The position numbers and the translations under genes were made by a program. The notes below the pieces were generated by a model. The model was not told the origin of the DNA and made no database searches. It saw only the letters and a program-made list of their open reading frames with translations. A stretch of DNA of 64,000 bases from Laetiporus sulphureus 93-53 (lineage: Eukaryota; Basidiomycota; Agaricomycetes; Polyporales; Laetiporaceae): NCBI RefSeq assembly GCF_001632365.1, contig NW_024468535.1:140189-204188 (forward strand). The letters run 5' to 3'. This document shows, piece by piece, positions 24,458 to 37,047 of this stretch. Position 1 is the stretch's first letter. Each line of letters starts with the position of its first letter.

Positions 24458-25894
24458 GAATGGGAGATAGAGGGGTCACAAGTCAACGGCTGGTCAAGAT
24501 GGCATCGACGAGGGTTTACACGATGGCTGCGCAGAGCAACGTAAAAACGCTGATCACACCGCGGGTGGACTAGTTCCGTTATGTCTCTTTCGCCGTTCAA
24601 GATGCGGGCACAACCACCTACGACAAATAGCGTGCGCGGTAGAAAGCTCGAGGTTTGCGTTGAGGAGAGGGGTGGTGGACCGATGCAACTTGCACGTCGG
24701 ACGTTGCATGTCGAGACACGGGGACCAGCGCTAACTTTGCACGCTGAATCAAACGCTTGCTGAGTGGCGGCCACTGCTGCACAATCATCATCAATGCATC
24801 ACGCATCACTGTTTCAGCTACAATTTGCGAAAACAGAGTTGGCTTCCCAAATATCCCCCTTCCTTCTGGTCAATATCCCATAAGGGGGCCGCGGGGAGAA
24901 CACTTCTCGGACATCAATTCGTTGAACGCGTTCCGACTATGCCAATCAGTATGTGTTTCTGATTGCTTATCGCCGATACAGTGTATGATTTCCTCAACAT
25001 CATGATTGTGATAGATGATTGTATCGCAATGCGCACGCCGCTATCATGACATATCAATTTACGCTCCGGTGCGAGGACATTGCCAAGAAAGAAATGAGAG
25101 GAGTCAAGGCATCGCCATTGGTCAAGTTCGAAGAGTACGTGCACATTATGGATACCACGACTACTCACAACAGCATGACAGCAACAGCTGACAAAATCAT
25201 ACTACAGTCATCTGCATAGCCCGTTCTCACTTAATGTTTGATATCATTACAAACCGACAGCAGACAGGAGCGCGTTCCACTCCGGGTGCCGAGGCCGGCG
25301 GCCTGTAGAACGAATGTGAGCTTGGATGACGGAATTGATACTCCAAGGCGCAGCTCACCGGATCACATCCAGTCGTGGCGGAGAAGGAATTGATACCACA
25401 TCCAGGACTTTCTCCCGACGTTATATCCGTTAAAGCCTTCGCATACAATGTTACAATGTCGACTTTAGGGAATGATCCATCCATTCTAGAGAGAACTTAC
25501 TTTCTGACAAGACGGTGGTTCAGTAACGCGACCATGCTCGCGAATATAGGACCTGAACGATTATTTCAAGCAAATGGAGCACGCAATCGTGCGTATAATT
25601 TGCATCTGCCAAGCATGCACCGCAGGGGCTGTTGAGAGTGCTGCTGGCTCTTGACGTCTGAAATGAAGCGTGAGGTGTCGACAATATGCAATCCTTGTGC
25701 ATTGCTGGAGCTGGTCGTGCCCGTGTCCGAACGGCTAATGAATTAATGAATTTGTATCTCATCGCCCCACTGGTTAACGCATCAAGCCCGAGCAATTATA
25801 ATGATCGCAGTAGCGTCTAGACACTGGGAGTAGGTGAGCTTTCACGAAAAATTCATGCTGCGATTGACACGAATTACTGACAATAATGCTCTTG
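24458..25894. other. Spacer between GT8 copies 2 and 3, no gene seen
   Basis: 1.4 kb without recognisable coding sequence. Open frames of 60-145 codons are present on both strands but show no domain, and the longest overlaps the copy-2 start. Confidence 0.45.
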
Positions 25895-27067
25895 TCATGA
25901 AGGTGTACCAGCCCTCATGCACTGGTTTAATTTCTTGCCATATAACTGGTACGTCTCTTTCCAGATATCAAGCCACTCCTGGAGCTCCTCGTCGAAAACA
26001 CCATCAAACTCGCCCATCCTGCTCTTCACGTTGTCCTCGAGGCCGTCTATTGTGACTATGGTCTTTCCAGTATTGTCGGCCTCCGCGAGGAACGGCTTGA
26101 CGAGGGTGTAGTGGACGATGCGCGCCCGGCCCTTGAGGTCCTGCCACATTTCGGGCTTGCGCTTCTTGATTGCGAGATTTGCATTGTATGCGTAGGGCAG
26201 GCGAACTGCATCCGCCGCATAATACTGATTGAGGAACGCCTGGTCTGCCTGGATGGCGTCATAGGTTGCCGTTTGCATCTTATTGATCATGTCATTGAAA
26301 ACGTCCATCGACGGACGTGCGAATATTACGCCCGTGTTGAATTCGACGGCGAACCCATGTAATCCAACGTATACGTCTGGCGCGGCACCAAAATTATATG
26401 GAAGGCTGAACAGCTCATCAAAGTTGCGCATCACCAGTGTATCCGCATCAAGGTGCACGACAGCTTTGATACCGGACTCGCTGAGAGTCCATAGATTGAG
26501 CTTCGAGTATGCGTCCATGAGACGTTCGTGCGTTCCCTTGCCATTGTGAGGAGGAGGAATGCGGGTGACGGGATGTGGGATGAAACCCGTAGCGCTCGCA
26601 ACGCACAGTGCGTCGGGGGAAATGTTTTCCGGGAGATAGAAAAGGAGTCGCTTTGCGGTGCTGTTCACTCTGTTCAGAGAGTGCCCAAGGTTGGCAATTG
26701 CAGTCGCATAGGAGTCCGTGTACATGCATGTCACGACAGCGTTCTCTTCTGAAGATGGCTTTGCTAGCGCATTGAAAAATCCTTCGTCGACGAGCGGCTG
26801 TGTATTTCTGTGGTACAGATTGCAACCTGTCAAGTATTTAGATGAAGTGAACGATTAAGGTGCGTACAGATGCTGATAATTATCCAGAGGTGTCGTTGGC
26901 CACCAATGCTCAAGCCGTTTGATCATGTAGGCGTTATAAGCCACAGAGATAGCGAGAACCACGACATGTCCCAGTACAAGAAATATCAATTGGCGGTTTG
27001 TTTGTCTGAATGTTGAAACATTTGGCCATAAAGGAGTATAACCCTTGTATCGCGTAAAGAGTGACAT
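25895..27067 (-). CDS. GT8 family glycosyltransferase, type II membrane protein (copy 3)
   Basis: Third tandem GT8 paralog. Exon 1 from 27067 gives MSLFTRYKGYTPLWPN, an anchor (LIFLVLGHVVVLAISVAY) and LDNYQHL; exon 2 begins in CNLYHRNTQPLVDEGFF. Motifs: ENAVVTCMYTDSYATAIA, AVVHLDADTLVMRN (DxD retained, though the preceding Tyr is His), VEFNTGVIFARPS (Thr in place of the usual Ala), QAFLNQYYAADAVRLP and RIVHYTLVKPFL. Frame intact to the stop at 25895. Small motif differences suggest divergence in substrate use rather than decay. Confidence 0.88.
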
Positions 27068-28651
27068 GGTGAAGGTGGGCACTTTGGGGAGAGGTTACTA
27101 CGCACGATTGGCCGCCCGCCTGGAGAGCTTTCAGTGCGCAGCAGGGGCTCGGTAGTGCCGGTGCCATCATCAGCGGATCAACGTTCAACAACGATCGAGT
27201 ACCGCGAAGAATTGATGCGGCTTCCGAAGTTCGCGTAATTAAGGAAAGGACCAGCTCAATCAGCGAGCGTTGGTGTTCTTCGAATAGTCATGCATCATGC
27301 TCAGCGCGACATGCACAAGAAGGGACAAGAGCTTCTGAATCGCATGCGAACTGCAAGCCTGGTAACATGAAACAAATACGGTTATTATAGGAGAACAAGG
27401 AACACTTCATGGATGTTCACGTTGAATTCGTAGAGTGCATTGAGTACTCATCGTGTCTCCACAATCCGATCACAATAGCCAACCCGAGATACTGCTAGTA
27501 CAAATCCCCAGCTTTATTAGAGATCGTCTCTCCGCTACTTTCAGCTTACTGGTACAAACAATCACCCCAACACCCTCCCCCGCAAAAGCGAAAGCCCGAG
27601 ACACTCCTAAATCACGGGATAAACCGATGGACGAGTATCGCCCAGACATGGACTCCAAATCCATATCCTCAGTCATAGAAGGACTCCTTTGGAGTGAGAT
27701 TGGTCCGCGGAAAATACGCTGCGATTGCATAGTATCAACAGCTAGTTCGTTCGATTTCGCTGGGAGCCAGTAACTCCACAGTCACGACCGGTCTCGTCTA
27801 GCGTTGTACTGAGCATGGAGACGCCGTGTCAGGTTCGATTGGATCCTACATCGCAACCTCAAAGGCCTCGGTCACGATGTATGGATCTTTTTCAGGCCAT
27901 TAGACGTATATCCGTGAAATTTCGCATCGCTACGTGCCATCGGAAAATAGGACGTCGTCCTTCTCTCCCACTCAGCCATTGCAGCTAGCTCGTGGAAAGC
28001 CTGACCCTCCATCATTGTACCGGACTATGCGTACTCCAAAGAACTTCAATCGGCATCAGGATCTCATCCGCATTTGAAATCTCACGGAGGAACTTGAGCG
28101 TTGTAATAGAGTAATGGAGATCAAGAAGGATCATCCAAAGATCCAGATCATCTTGATGGTAGGAGTGGGAACGGGAAAGAAAGGCATCTCAGCTGAAATG
28201 TGCATGCTGCAGGTGGTGCTGCCAATCAAGCATTTCCATGAAGATATTCCAGCGAAAGCCAGATAGTTAGACACCCGGAAGCAAGCGAAGGAAGTCGAAT
28301 GAAGCACGGGATTCTGTGGACATGTAGATGGTGCTGCAGGACAGGAGGCTGCACTCGTTGCAATGTATATGACTAGATATCGTGGGGTGTTTGATGTAAG
28401 TGCAACACGCAGAAATTTGTCACACTTCGGAAATTTTCCACACCCTCCGCTTCTAGCAAATCCATCTGCGCGCCTCCCACCTGCCATATTGCATTCAGTC
28501 GTATCGAACGTTCGCAGGCGGCATCGATACGCCGCTCGGCGCCATCCGTGAGCTGACGACGGTCGAAGGCCGCGAAAATCATAGAGGGGGGAAGACATCA
28601 ACCCAACAGACAGTGGCCAGAGGGCACGCACACAACGATGGCTGCGAGCTA
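27068..28651. other. Intergenic region, no supported gene
   Basis: 1.6 kb between GT8 copy 3 and the IMPACT gene. Frames up to 174 codons exist (for example minus 28131-28655) but composition looks non-coding, and I find no domain or coherent exon series. Confidence 0.45.
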
Positions 28652-29461
28652 TCATCCAACTGCGGTGTCACGTTTCTTTCTCAGAGCATTCTTCACGACC
28701 CTGATGGCGTTCTCTCTAGCAGCTATGAGCCGCTTCGCCTTGTTGATATCCAAAGACTCCTTCAGTGTGATGTAATCTGGAGCCTTCTTGAGCTTCGGTT
28801 CGTCTTGAGGAGCAAGAGTAGACTCCGACTGCTCATGCATTGACTGCTTGTCCTTGGTGAGGGAGGCAAGTTCAGCCCGCAGGGATGTAAGAGTGTCATC
28901 CAAGGAGGACAGTCTAGCAATCGATGTCGCCATGTCATCCTTCAGCCTGAACACACGACATACGTCTCGGGCGCATGTCTCAAAATGGGCGAAGCGTACC
29001 GGTCCCAGCATGACGCCTCCATACCTACAAACCGCGCACACTGAGCCGCAGCAACTAAACTCTATGATGGGTACATGGACTTACCAGCGACTGACAATAA
29101 CAACAGCATCTATCACTCCCTCTTCCTGCATGACTTTCAGGACCTTACCACCGGCATGCTGTTCCCTGTCATCCTCACTCCCGGTCTTCAACTCGAAGTC
29201 ATCCGGCCCACCCAATCCAGTCTTTCCCTCCTTCAGTACCATACATCGCCATGCCGATACCTCATGTGTAGCGGGCTTTGAGGCGTGAACGACATTCCTG
29301 ACGCATGCGACTACGGCACGAGCTTCCTTGTCGTTGGACGCAGCGTAGATACTAGCCACGAACGTCGAGCCTCTGTCTCGTATTTCCTGCGACGTCGCAA
29401 TACACTCCGGAGTGCAGTTCGGCTGAGACAATCCTAGATATGCATCAAGCGTGGTGGCCAT
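28652..29461 (-). CDS. IMPACT/UPF0029 family protein with C-terminal coiled coil
   Basis: Start at 29461 (MATTLDAYLGL). The Impact (UPF0029) domain follows: RGSTFVASIYAASNDKEARA, HASKPATHEVSAWRCM, EDDREQHAGGKVLKVMQ and DAVVIVSRW, one intron, then YGGVMLGPVRFAHFETCARD, the family signature. After it a helical, charged region (SSLDDTLTSLRAELASLTKDK) looks like a coiled coil. Yih1 and mammalian IMPACT bind Gcn1 and restrain Gcn2, but they carry an N-terminal RWD domain that I do not see here, so this is a shorter family member whose Gcn2 role is not assured. Divergent from the CSC1-like gene across 338 bases. Confidence 0.8.
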
Positions 29462-29799
29462 ATTAAAGAGGTTCACGACACTCGGCAATCGTCGAGCATG
29501 AGTGAGGCACTTATTTGGTGAATACATACTCGCTATTTTAACCTAGTTCAGTCGATTATACGATTGTATGCTATCCTCGCTAATTTTAGTACAGCAACCT
29601 AATCATCGCAGGCTATTCCTCTAGGGTCCTCCCTTGGTCCACGTCGCTTTATTTCCAGTCCACTGCACCACCACGGCCATTGTTCTCCTTCCACCGTCGA
29701 CACGACGAGGACAACGACCACGACGGCGTCATATACCTGACTAGATACCCTTCCCGCAGTGGACCGGGCTCCGTTCCTTACTATACCTGGATTCACGCA
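29462..29799. promoter_or_regulatory. Bidirectional promoter region
   Basis: 338 bases between the divergent start codons of the IMPACT-family and CSC1-like genes, so it must contain both promoters. Contains AT-rich sequence near 29530-29600. No specific site identified. Confidence 0.4.
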
Positions 29800-32700
29800 A
29801 TGGCTACCAATCTCACAGAGCTCATCGACGAAGATGCCTCGCAGCGGACGCTGGCGCCCGTTGCCGTTGGTTCTCAGATTGCTCTAATGAGTGTTGTCTC
29901 GGTGAGCAGCATGTCCAAGGTCTGACCATGATGGGAGCTGACCTTTGTAGGCCGTGACGATCATTGTCTTCAATATTCTGCGACCCAGGAACAAGGTGCG
30001 TGGACTCGGCGCTCAGCGCTCAGTGTCAATGCTGTGCAGAGCAACTCAGCTCGGTGCAGATCGTATACGAACCCAAAGTCAAGTACCATGTGGGCGACAA
30101 ACGGCCGCCCCGTATATCCGACTCGCTGCTTGGCTGGCTGCCGCCGCTCATACACACAAAGGAACCCGTGCTCGTGGAGAAGATTGGTCTCGACGCAGCG
30201 ATCTTTCTGCGTTTCCTGCGCATGTTTCGCTATCTGTTCACCGCAATCGCATTCATTTGTTGCGCGCTGCTCATCCCCGTCGACGTCTCCTACAATCTCC
30301 GCCACATACCCTCTGAGTCGCGCGACGTGCTCTCCATGATGACCATCCGCGATGTCTCCGGTAACCTGCTCTTTGTGCATGTCGCAGTCACCTACGTCAT
30401 CACCGGGCTTGTCATGGGTTTTGTCTGGATCAACTGGCGCGAGGTGCTCCGACTTCGTCAGGCTTGGTTCCGCTCGCCCGAGTACATGCAGTCATTTTAT
30501 GCGCGCACGCTCATGATCACCGAAGTCCCGCGCCAACTCCAATCTGACGAAGGCCTCCGTGCGATCTTCCAGTCCGTGCAGGTCCCATACCCGACGACCT
30601 CGGTACACATTGGCCGCAGGGTCGGCAAACTGGCAGAGCTGATCGAATTCCACAACAATACTGTCCGCGAGCTAGAGCACGTGTTGGTTCGGTATCTGAA
30701 AGATGGGAACATAGGAAAGCAGCGCCCGCAGATACGATTGGGCGGTTTCGTGTGTTTTGGGGGCCAGAAGGTGGATGCAATCGACTATTACACGTACGTT
30801 CACTCGGTGATTATGGTAGTCGGCATCCAATAATGAATCGATATTGCAGAGCTAAGTTGAGGCGATGTGAAGAAGCAGTCGAGAATTGCCGCAATGAGAT
30901 CGCCACACGTCGAGCTGAAAGCTATGGATTTGCTTCTATGGCGGCCGTCCCATACGCGCACATTGTCGCGAGGTTGCTGAAGGACAAACACCCGAAAGGT
31001 ACAACCATCACACTTGCTCCCAACCCCAAAGACATCGTAAGCTGTGATTCTAGGCCACGGCGGGAATCATGCATTTACAGTGCATTCTCCAGGTTTGGTC
31101 AAATCTGAGCATGTCAAAGGCAGAGCTCATGCGCAACCAAACATTTGGATGGTCATTTCTTGTCCTGGTGTGTTCCGTGAACACAGTGCCGCTTCTCATC
31201 ATCTCGATTTTGGCAAACCTGGCTTCTGTGCGTTCACCCCTGCTTGGGCATTTGTTCAGATATTCTAACATCTGCCGCCAATAGCTGACCAGTTATGTGC
31301 CTTTCTTGGATAGATGGTCAGAGGCATCTCCAGGAACGTTCACGTTTATCTCTGGTGTACTGCCGCCTGCGGTGTCCGCGGCTTTTGGCTATGCGTTGCC
31401 AATTATCATGCGCTGGCTGACGAAGTACATGGGCGCGCATACGCACTCAAGGCTCGACCGCGCAGTCATCGCGCGGTACTTCGCGTTCTTGGTCATTTCC
31501 CAGCTGATTATCTTCACGTTGATTGGTGTCATCTTCAGTGAGTACCGGATCCAGCTTCGGTGGACGAAGAGATGACTCAGAGAATATCCTCACTAGATTC
31601 CGTTACTGCAATAGTCGAGCAGGTCGGAAAGCATGAAAGCATCGGGGAGATCGTCGAAAATCTACACAGTGAGTCGCCATCACACGATCACCGCTAAGGA
31701 TTATTTCTCACACCTTAAAATGTGAAGCGCTGCCTAGCACCATAAATCGTACCTACATTGACCAGGCATCGTACTGGCTGACATATTTCCCGTAAGTGCA
31801 GACCGTGAGATGTTGCCACCCTCCAGTACTGATTGCTTCGAGCTAGGCTTCGCGGCTTTTTGGTGTTGTTTGATCTGGCGCAGATCATCCACCTGGTCAT
31901 TGTATTTGTCAAGAAACAGTATGTGCGACCATAGTTGCTCGCCACTGGCTTTACTCATTCTGTCGCAGCCTTTTCGGACGAACACCGCGCGACATCCGTG
32001 AATGGACTCAGCCACCAGATTTTCAGTATGCGATCTATTAGTGAGTCCAAGTAGTACTTTAGCTGGCCTCACGTTGATCTTCCTTCACTAGCTCCAACCT
32101 GGTATGAGTCTGTCAGAACCACTGATAGCGATCACTGACATTCCCACAGCTTTTCATGGGTACGGTCGGACTCTTCTTTGCGCCACTGGCGCCACTTGTC
32201 GCAGTCGCTGCCATGGTCGTGTTCTGGCTCAGTTCCTGGGTCTACAAATATCAACTTATGTTTGTGTTTGTAACCAGAGTGGAAACAGGCGGGGTAAGTG
32301 ATTCCTGAGAACATTGAAAATTGGTTGCTCAAAGGGAGTGCTCAGCGTTTATGGAATGTCATTGTTAACCGCCTGCTCGTTTCTACTGTAATCGGACAGC
32401 TGCTGATGGTACTCAGTAAGTTAATGATTCAATCTGTGATGCACTGATAATTGACGTGTACATTCTAGCGATCGGCCTGCAGTATGAGTTCCAGTCCTTC
32501 TTCTGGCTCTCTACCGTCCCGCCTATTCTATTTATCCTGGCTTTCAAGGTGTATATCGACCGGAATTTCTTGTCCAACTTCCGCTACTACATTCCTTCTG
32601 AGGATGAACTACGTCAAGCCCACATTTATTCAAAGCGCGCTGACGCAGCGGGCAACAAGCTCGAGAAACGATTCGGCCATCCGGCGCTCCATGCAGAGCT

Positions 32701-33417
32701 GTTCACTCCCATGGTGCACGCCAACATGACGCATCTGCTGTCAGAGGTGTTCAACGGCAAAATCGGAAGGACGAAGACGAAATTGGACGATCTGGGTGGC
32801 AGCAAGGTCGATGCGGTTGTGGCCGATGGCGTCAAGATTGCTGGTATTGAAGAGGTCCGTCCAGTGCTTCTGTTCCCGCTGCAATGCAATTTTCTGACTC
32901 CGATGTTGTTTCCACTTGTAGCGAGACTTGGAGTACGATCCCGCTCTCTATCAGCGCGACAGGGGCGAACTGGACTGGGACCAGCGCTCTATGTCGATGT
33001 CATCGGTCAACCTACTTGCTGGCGATAAAAACGTATCAAAAGCTGAGCTGTTCGCTGCGAGCGGCCGTGCATCCCCGGCCCCGTCGCAGAAGATGGCATA
33101 TGACAAATATCTCGCGAACGGCGCTCAGCCAGAAATTGAGATGGCACGACTTGATTATGATGAGCAGCCTCTTTTGCCTACTGTAGTGAGTTTGACTTTC
33201 ACTTCAGGCTGTGTTCGTATGCTAATGGGCTCAGGAGGCTCCGGGATATTCTGACCCATCAGATGCAAGGAGCATCTACAGCAATCCGCATTCTTATTCT
33301 CCCATGCAAGAGGCTCCGTCAGTGCCTTCGCTGGCTGCTGGCTACCGATCGGACGACGGTCACAGAGAAGCACCCGTGCATCGGCCACATCCTGCGGGTC
33401 AAGATTACTGGCGATAG
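29800..33417 (+). CDS. CSC1/OSCA/TMEM63-type channel (DUF221)
   Basis: Predicted multi-pass calcium-permeable, osmo- or mechanosensitive cation channel. Starts at 29800 (MATNLTELIDEDASQR). Visible parts: first TM exon (VTIIVFNILRPRNK), the late-exocytosis/TM region with LVEKIGLDAAIFLRFLRMFRY and FTAIAFICCALLIPV, NLLFVHVAVTYVITG, the cytosolic domain with ARTLMITEVP and the CSC1 core after IWSNLSM (WSFLVLVCSVNTVPLLIIS, FISGVLPPAVSAA, RYFAFLVISQLIIFTLIG). The C-terminus is a hydrophilic tail ending GQDYWR at TAG 33415-33417. Many small exons from 31600 to 32500 could not all be placed by eye. No disruption noted. Confidence 0.88.
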
Positions 33418-33737
33418 TGTACGCTCCAAGCTGTCCCGCAGTTGTTCGCTCTGTATCCCCGCTGCTGGCGCGTAGATCGTGGTCGCGTTCGATGCACATG
33501 TATAATGTATGCTTCAGTTCCGATAGGGTGCTGTGCTGTATCTGATCAGTAGGCTTGGTTTGCATCCCTACGTGTACATTGTTTTGGTGGATAATTTGCC
33601 AAGACGTTGATAAAATACAATCGACAGTAATGGCTAGCTCTTCATTCGTTCGAGATTCGAATTCCTCATCACAGCTTACAGGGCACGGTGAGATATCGCG
33701 AGAAAGTTGCAGTGCTTTGCGCTGTCGGGAGTCACCT
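33418..33737. other. 3-prime flank of the CSC1-like gene
   Basis: No gene seen; leads into an orphan copy of the monooxygenase 3-prime tail repeat. Confidence 0.4.
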
Positions 33738-33970
33738 ATATGAGATTCCTCGTCCCGATTTTCCGATGAATGATCATTTCTTCTTCGATCCGCCGCAGTA
33801 AGTACAAGAGGGCAGCGTATCTGTCGTCCGCATGCTGATGGCCGTTTGAATGAGCCGACTGCATATAACAAGCTACACGCGTGGAGGTATTGCCCTTTCA
33901 TACAAAGCGTCATGACAGATGACTGAGTTCCTACGGCTTCTAGTAGTGCCGCATAATCGGAGCAGGGTAC
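33738..33970 (+). repeat. Orphan 3-prime tail of a lost monooxygenase copy
   Basis: Aligns with the sequence just downstream of copy B (about 37125-37375) and, inverted, of copy A (about 7536-7735). Shared landmarks include a GTAAGTAC-like core, CGCATGCTGATGGCCGTTTG, GGAGGTATTGCCCTTT and CATGACAGATGACTGAGTTC. No monooxygenase coding sequence precedes it, so it is best read as the remnant of another copy or of a tandem duplication that created copy B. Confidence 0.7.
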
Positions 33971-34086
33971 GCTTCATTTCGCGAGCTGGAGGATGAGGGT
34001 CCTCGATGACATATATGTAGATTTAATAGAGCATACGTACGACCGCTGTATACTATCCCCGCAATGCAACTAACGCTGGGCAGTTA

Positions 34087-34126
34087 TTATCTAATCTGAT
34101 AAGACCTCCATATAGATTAGATTAAA
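34087..34126. repeat. Hairpin element at outer end of arm B
   Basis: TATCTAATCTGATAAGACC on the left faces TAGATTAGATT on the right. Its reverse complement closely matches 11047-11087, and it sits at the point where homology between the two arms begins. Confidence 0.6.
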
Positions 34127-34796
34127 TCCGTGCCCTATTGAGTCTCTTCTCCAGGTCTCTGAGTCCGCTAGTACTGCGTAATCTTTGCCAACACGGAGCT
34201 CCACAAGTTCTGCTCGCATATCCCGCGCTACTCGGAGTGCATTTGTGGAAAATACATACCTGCTCGTACCAACTCCTGTCCCGATTTCTCAACAGAGTCG
34301 AAGTCAAGAAAGCAATTAATGGCGACATCTGTCCGTCAAATTACATATTAGGCAAGAACAATTTCATGCCTCAGTAGTCTCGAATGCGTAGGCTGGTGCA
34401 TGAGCGATCAATTTGGCCGTAGTGTTGGAGGATCGGGCTACCATTCGAGTCATAAACGCTGTCTGACCGACACAGTATCCGAGATCTGACCAGTTCATCA
34501 TCGAATAATTCTCGTCCAGCGCCACTGATGCGAATCGCTGCTGACGATGTGCAAGTCATCCCACCAGGTACAGTATCATTGTACGGTTGATCAGTTGATA
34601 TGAACTCACTCCACGCGGACGCAGCCGAGCCTGGGAGCACCTCGACAATTTGAAGGGTACGTCGTCCCATCAGCCGAGCGAACACATCAGCGTCGCCGTA
34701 TGCGGGGTTGGGATCCCGCGCAGAATATAAGTGTGCTCGCTACTACCTCCATGCACCAGCTTTGGACGAATAGCGTGCTCGAACCTCTATAGCAGT

Positions 34797-37047
34797 ATGC
34801 CTCAGACATTGTCTACTCCTGTTTTGATTGTGAGCTCAGCATCTGTTGTAATGTTGGCTATCTTGTTCACTCTTCGCGCTCGTCTTAGGTTGGAGCAGGT
34901 CCTGTGGGCCTTCTTTTAGCTCTCACTTTGCTGAAGAACGGAACTTCGGTTCGGATCATCGATAAATTACCAAGCTACCATGTAGGATCTCGCGGTGCTG
35001 GAGTGATGGTACGTTGTGTAGGCTGTTCCTGGATACCGGTTTCTGATGAAGTAATCTTAGCCGCGCTCACTTGAGTTGTACAATTACTTGGGAGTGCTGC
35101 CCGACATGCAGGCTGAGGGAGCTTCTCTCATGCCGATCAGGGTCTACAAATTACCAGGCGGCGTTGAAGTGTTGAAGGAGTTCAACATGCAAACGGCACA
35201 GGACCCTTCTCCCGATGTTCCATACGTGAGTCTAGTCTAGCCCTCAATTATTCATGTGGTGTGAATGATTGCGCGTTCAGATCAATGGCTTATTGATAGG
35301 CCAGAATCGTCAAGAAGGTGTACTACGCAAGCATTTGGAACAATTTGGGTGTCATGTGGAATTGAACACGGAACTGCATAGCTTCAGGCAGCAGGAGGAC
35401 TATGTCGTCGCAGAGATTGTGAAAAAGACAGGGAAGAGCGAGCAGCGGGAGACCGTCCTCGCGCACTGGCTGATTGGCGCATACGGCGCAAAGGTGCGCA
35501 CAGATCATTCGTACCAGCTTTCGTGGTAGTAATGTATAAGCAGGAATTGTGCGGAAGAAGCTTGGTCTAACATTTGATGGTGAGACTCGAGGCCGACAGG
35601 AGCAATTTCTATTCAGCGACGTCGAGATCTTTGGCATAAGCAAGGATGTAAGTCGTTCGCATTGTCCTTCACGACTTCACCATGCTAATCTGACCGTGTT
35701 GCAAGGCCTTGCATTCATGGGGAAATGTCAGCGATAGATCGTACGTGTCCGATGATAAATTGCTAGACCGTTGACATTCATGCCATTTCAGGCTCTCCCT
35801 TCGTCCCACATACGAAGGCGATGTCTTCAACATTATTGCCGCAGGACATGTCGACTATGCAAAGTTAATCGACGACCGGGAAGAACTAGTCAAGTTTGTC
35901 CATTCCGTGTCGAACAGGGATGATATCAAAGTGGGCAAGGTGATATGGCTGTCCGCCTATACGTGAGTTTCATTGCACAAATTTACGTTTAACGATACTC
36001 TCGCCTCACGCCTTTCCTTTATATAGGCCGAATATCCGGATGGTGGACAAGTTTGGTGAGGGACGTGTTTTTGTCGCGGGAGGTATGTTGTCCCACCTAA
36101 TCTACATGTCAAATTTCATTGATTGCTCATAGACTAGACGCTGCACACGTGCATAGCCCTAGTGGTGGTCAAGTGAGGATTACTTCGCAGCTGAAGCAGC
36201 TTATGTGACCAATTCTAATCTGTTCTTACAGGGCTTGAATTCGGGCATTCAAGACGCAGTGAGCGATCTCGATCACGGTCGGTAGGCTCGCTCTGATGGC
36301 GCCGTTGCAGATTAACCTCGGCTGGAAGCTTTCTCTCGTCGAGAAGGGCATCGCCTCTCGATCTCTCCTTTCCACTTACAATGAGGAGCGTCTTCCAGTC
36401 ATCAAAGATATGCTCAAGCGCACCACGGCTATCCTTGGTAGGATCATGGCTACCAAAATAGGGGATGATATCTCTGCCTGGAAACGGGAAGGGTTTCTGA
36501 AGCAACTCGGAGTTAACTATCGTTGGAGCTCCATCGTCGTGGGTGAGCGTACGCCATGCACCGCAGAGGAAAAGGCGGAGTTAATAGACAATGCGTACGG
36601 AGGGGGCGAGGGCATTCGCGCTGGAGACAGAGCCCCTGCCGCGCCGGGGCTCCTGATCGTCCACGAGCGAGAGAAGTGGACGACGAACATAACATCACCT
36701 CCCTTTTCCACATCTTCCGTCCTAATTCGCACACTGCACTGATTTTCTCCGCCGAGTCCGATAGTATCGGCTCTGTGCTCAAGGCAACGAAGCTCTATCC
36801 CGAGGGTCTGGTCCGCTCCGTTATCGTTCTCCCACAGACGGCTCCCGAGTGCGCCGATGTCCAGTCTGCTGACCTGCTTCTCTCGGATGGGAGTGGGCAT
36901 GCCTATGAGAGTTACGCAGTGTCGCCGACTAGTGGTGGGATGACCATTGTTATCGTCAGGCCGGATGGTGTGATTGGAGGCATTGTGTTGGGCGTGGATG
37001 GTCTGACGAAGTATTTCCGAAATGTCTTCTCGGCGCTGGCGATGTAA
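34797..37047 (+). pseudogene. FAD-dependent aromatic hydroxylase copy B (inactivated)
   Basis: Same exon plan as copy A, from ATG 34797 (MPQTLSTPVLI) to the stop at 37045-37047. Three changes argue against function. First, one C is missing at about 35489 relative to copy A, which changes the phase at the end of that exon and leads to a stop in the next. Second, the DG motif reads GAYGAK (codon 35482-35484), losing the conserved Asp present as GTDGAKG in copy A. Third, one G is missing at about 36675 in the C-terminal domain (EREKW instead of EREKVDDE), after which the frame ends early. The remaining sequence is very close to copy A, so the damage looks recent. Confidence 0.85.

Noticed and set aside
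33155..33913. 252-codon minus-strand open frame
   Set aside because: It spans the end of the CSC1-like gene and the orphan tail repeat on the opposite strand and has no domain.
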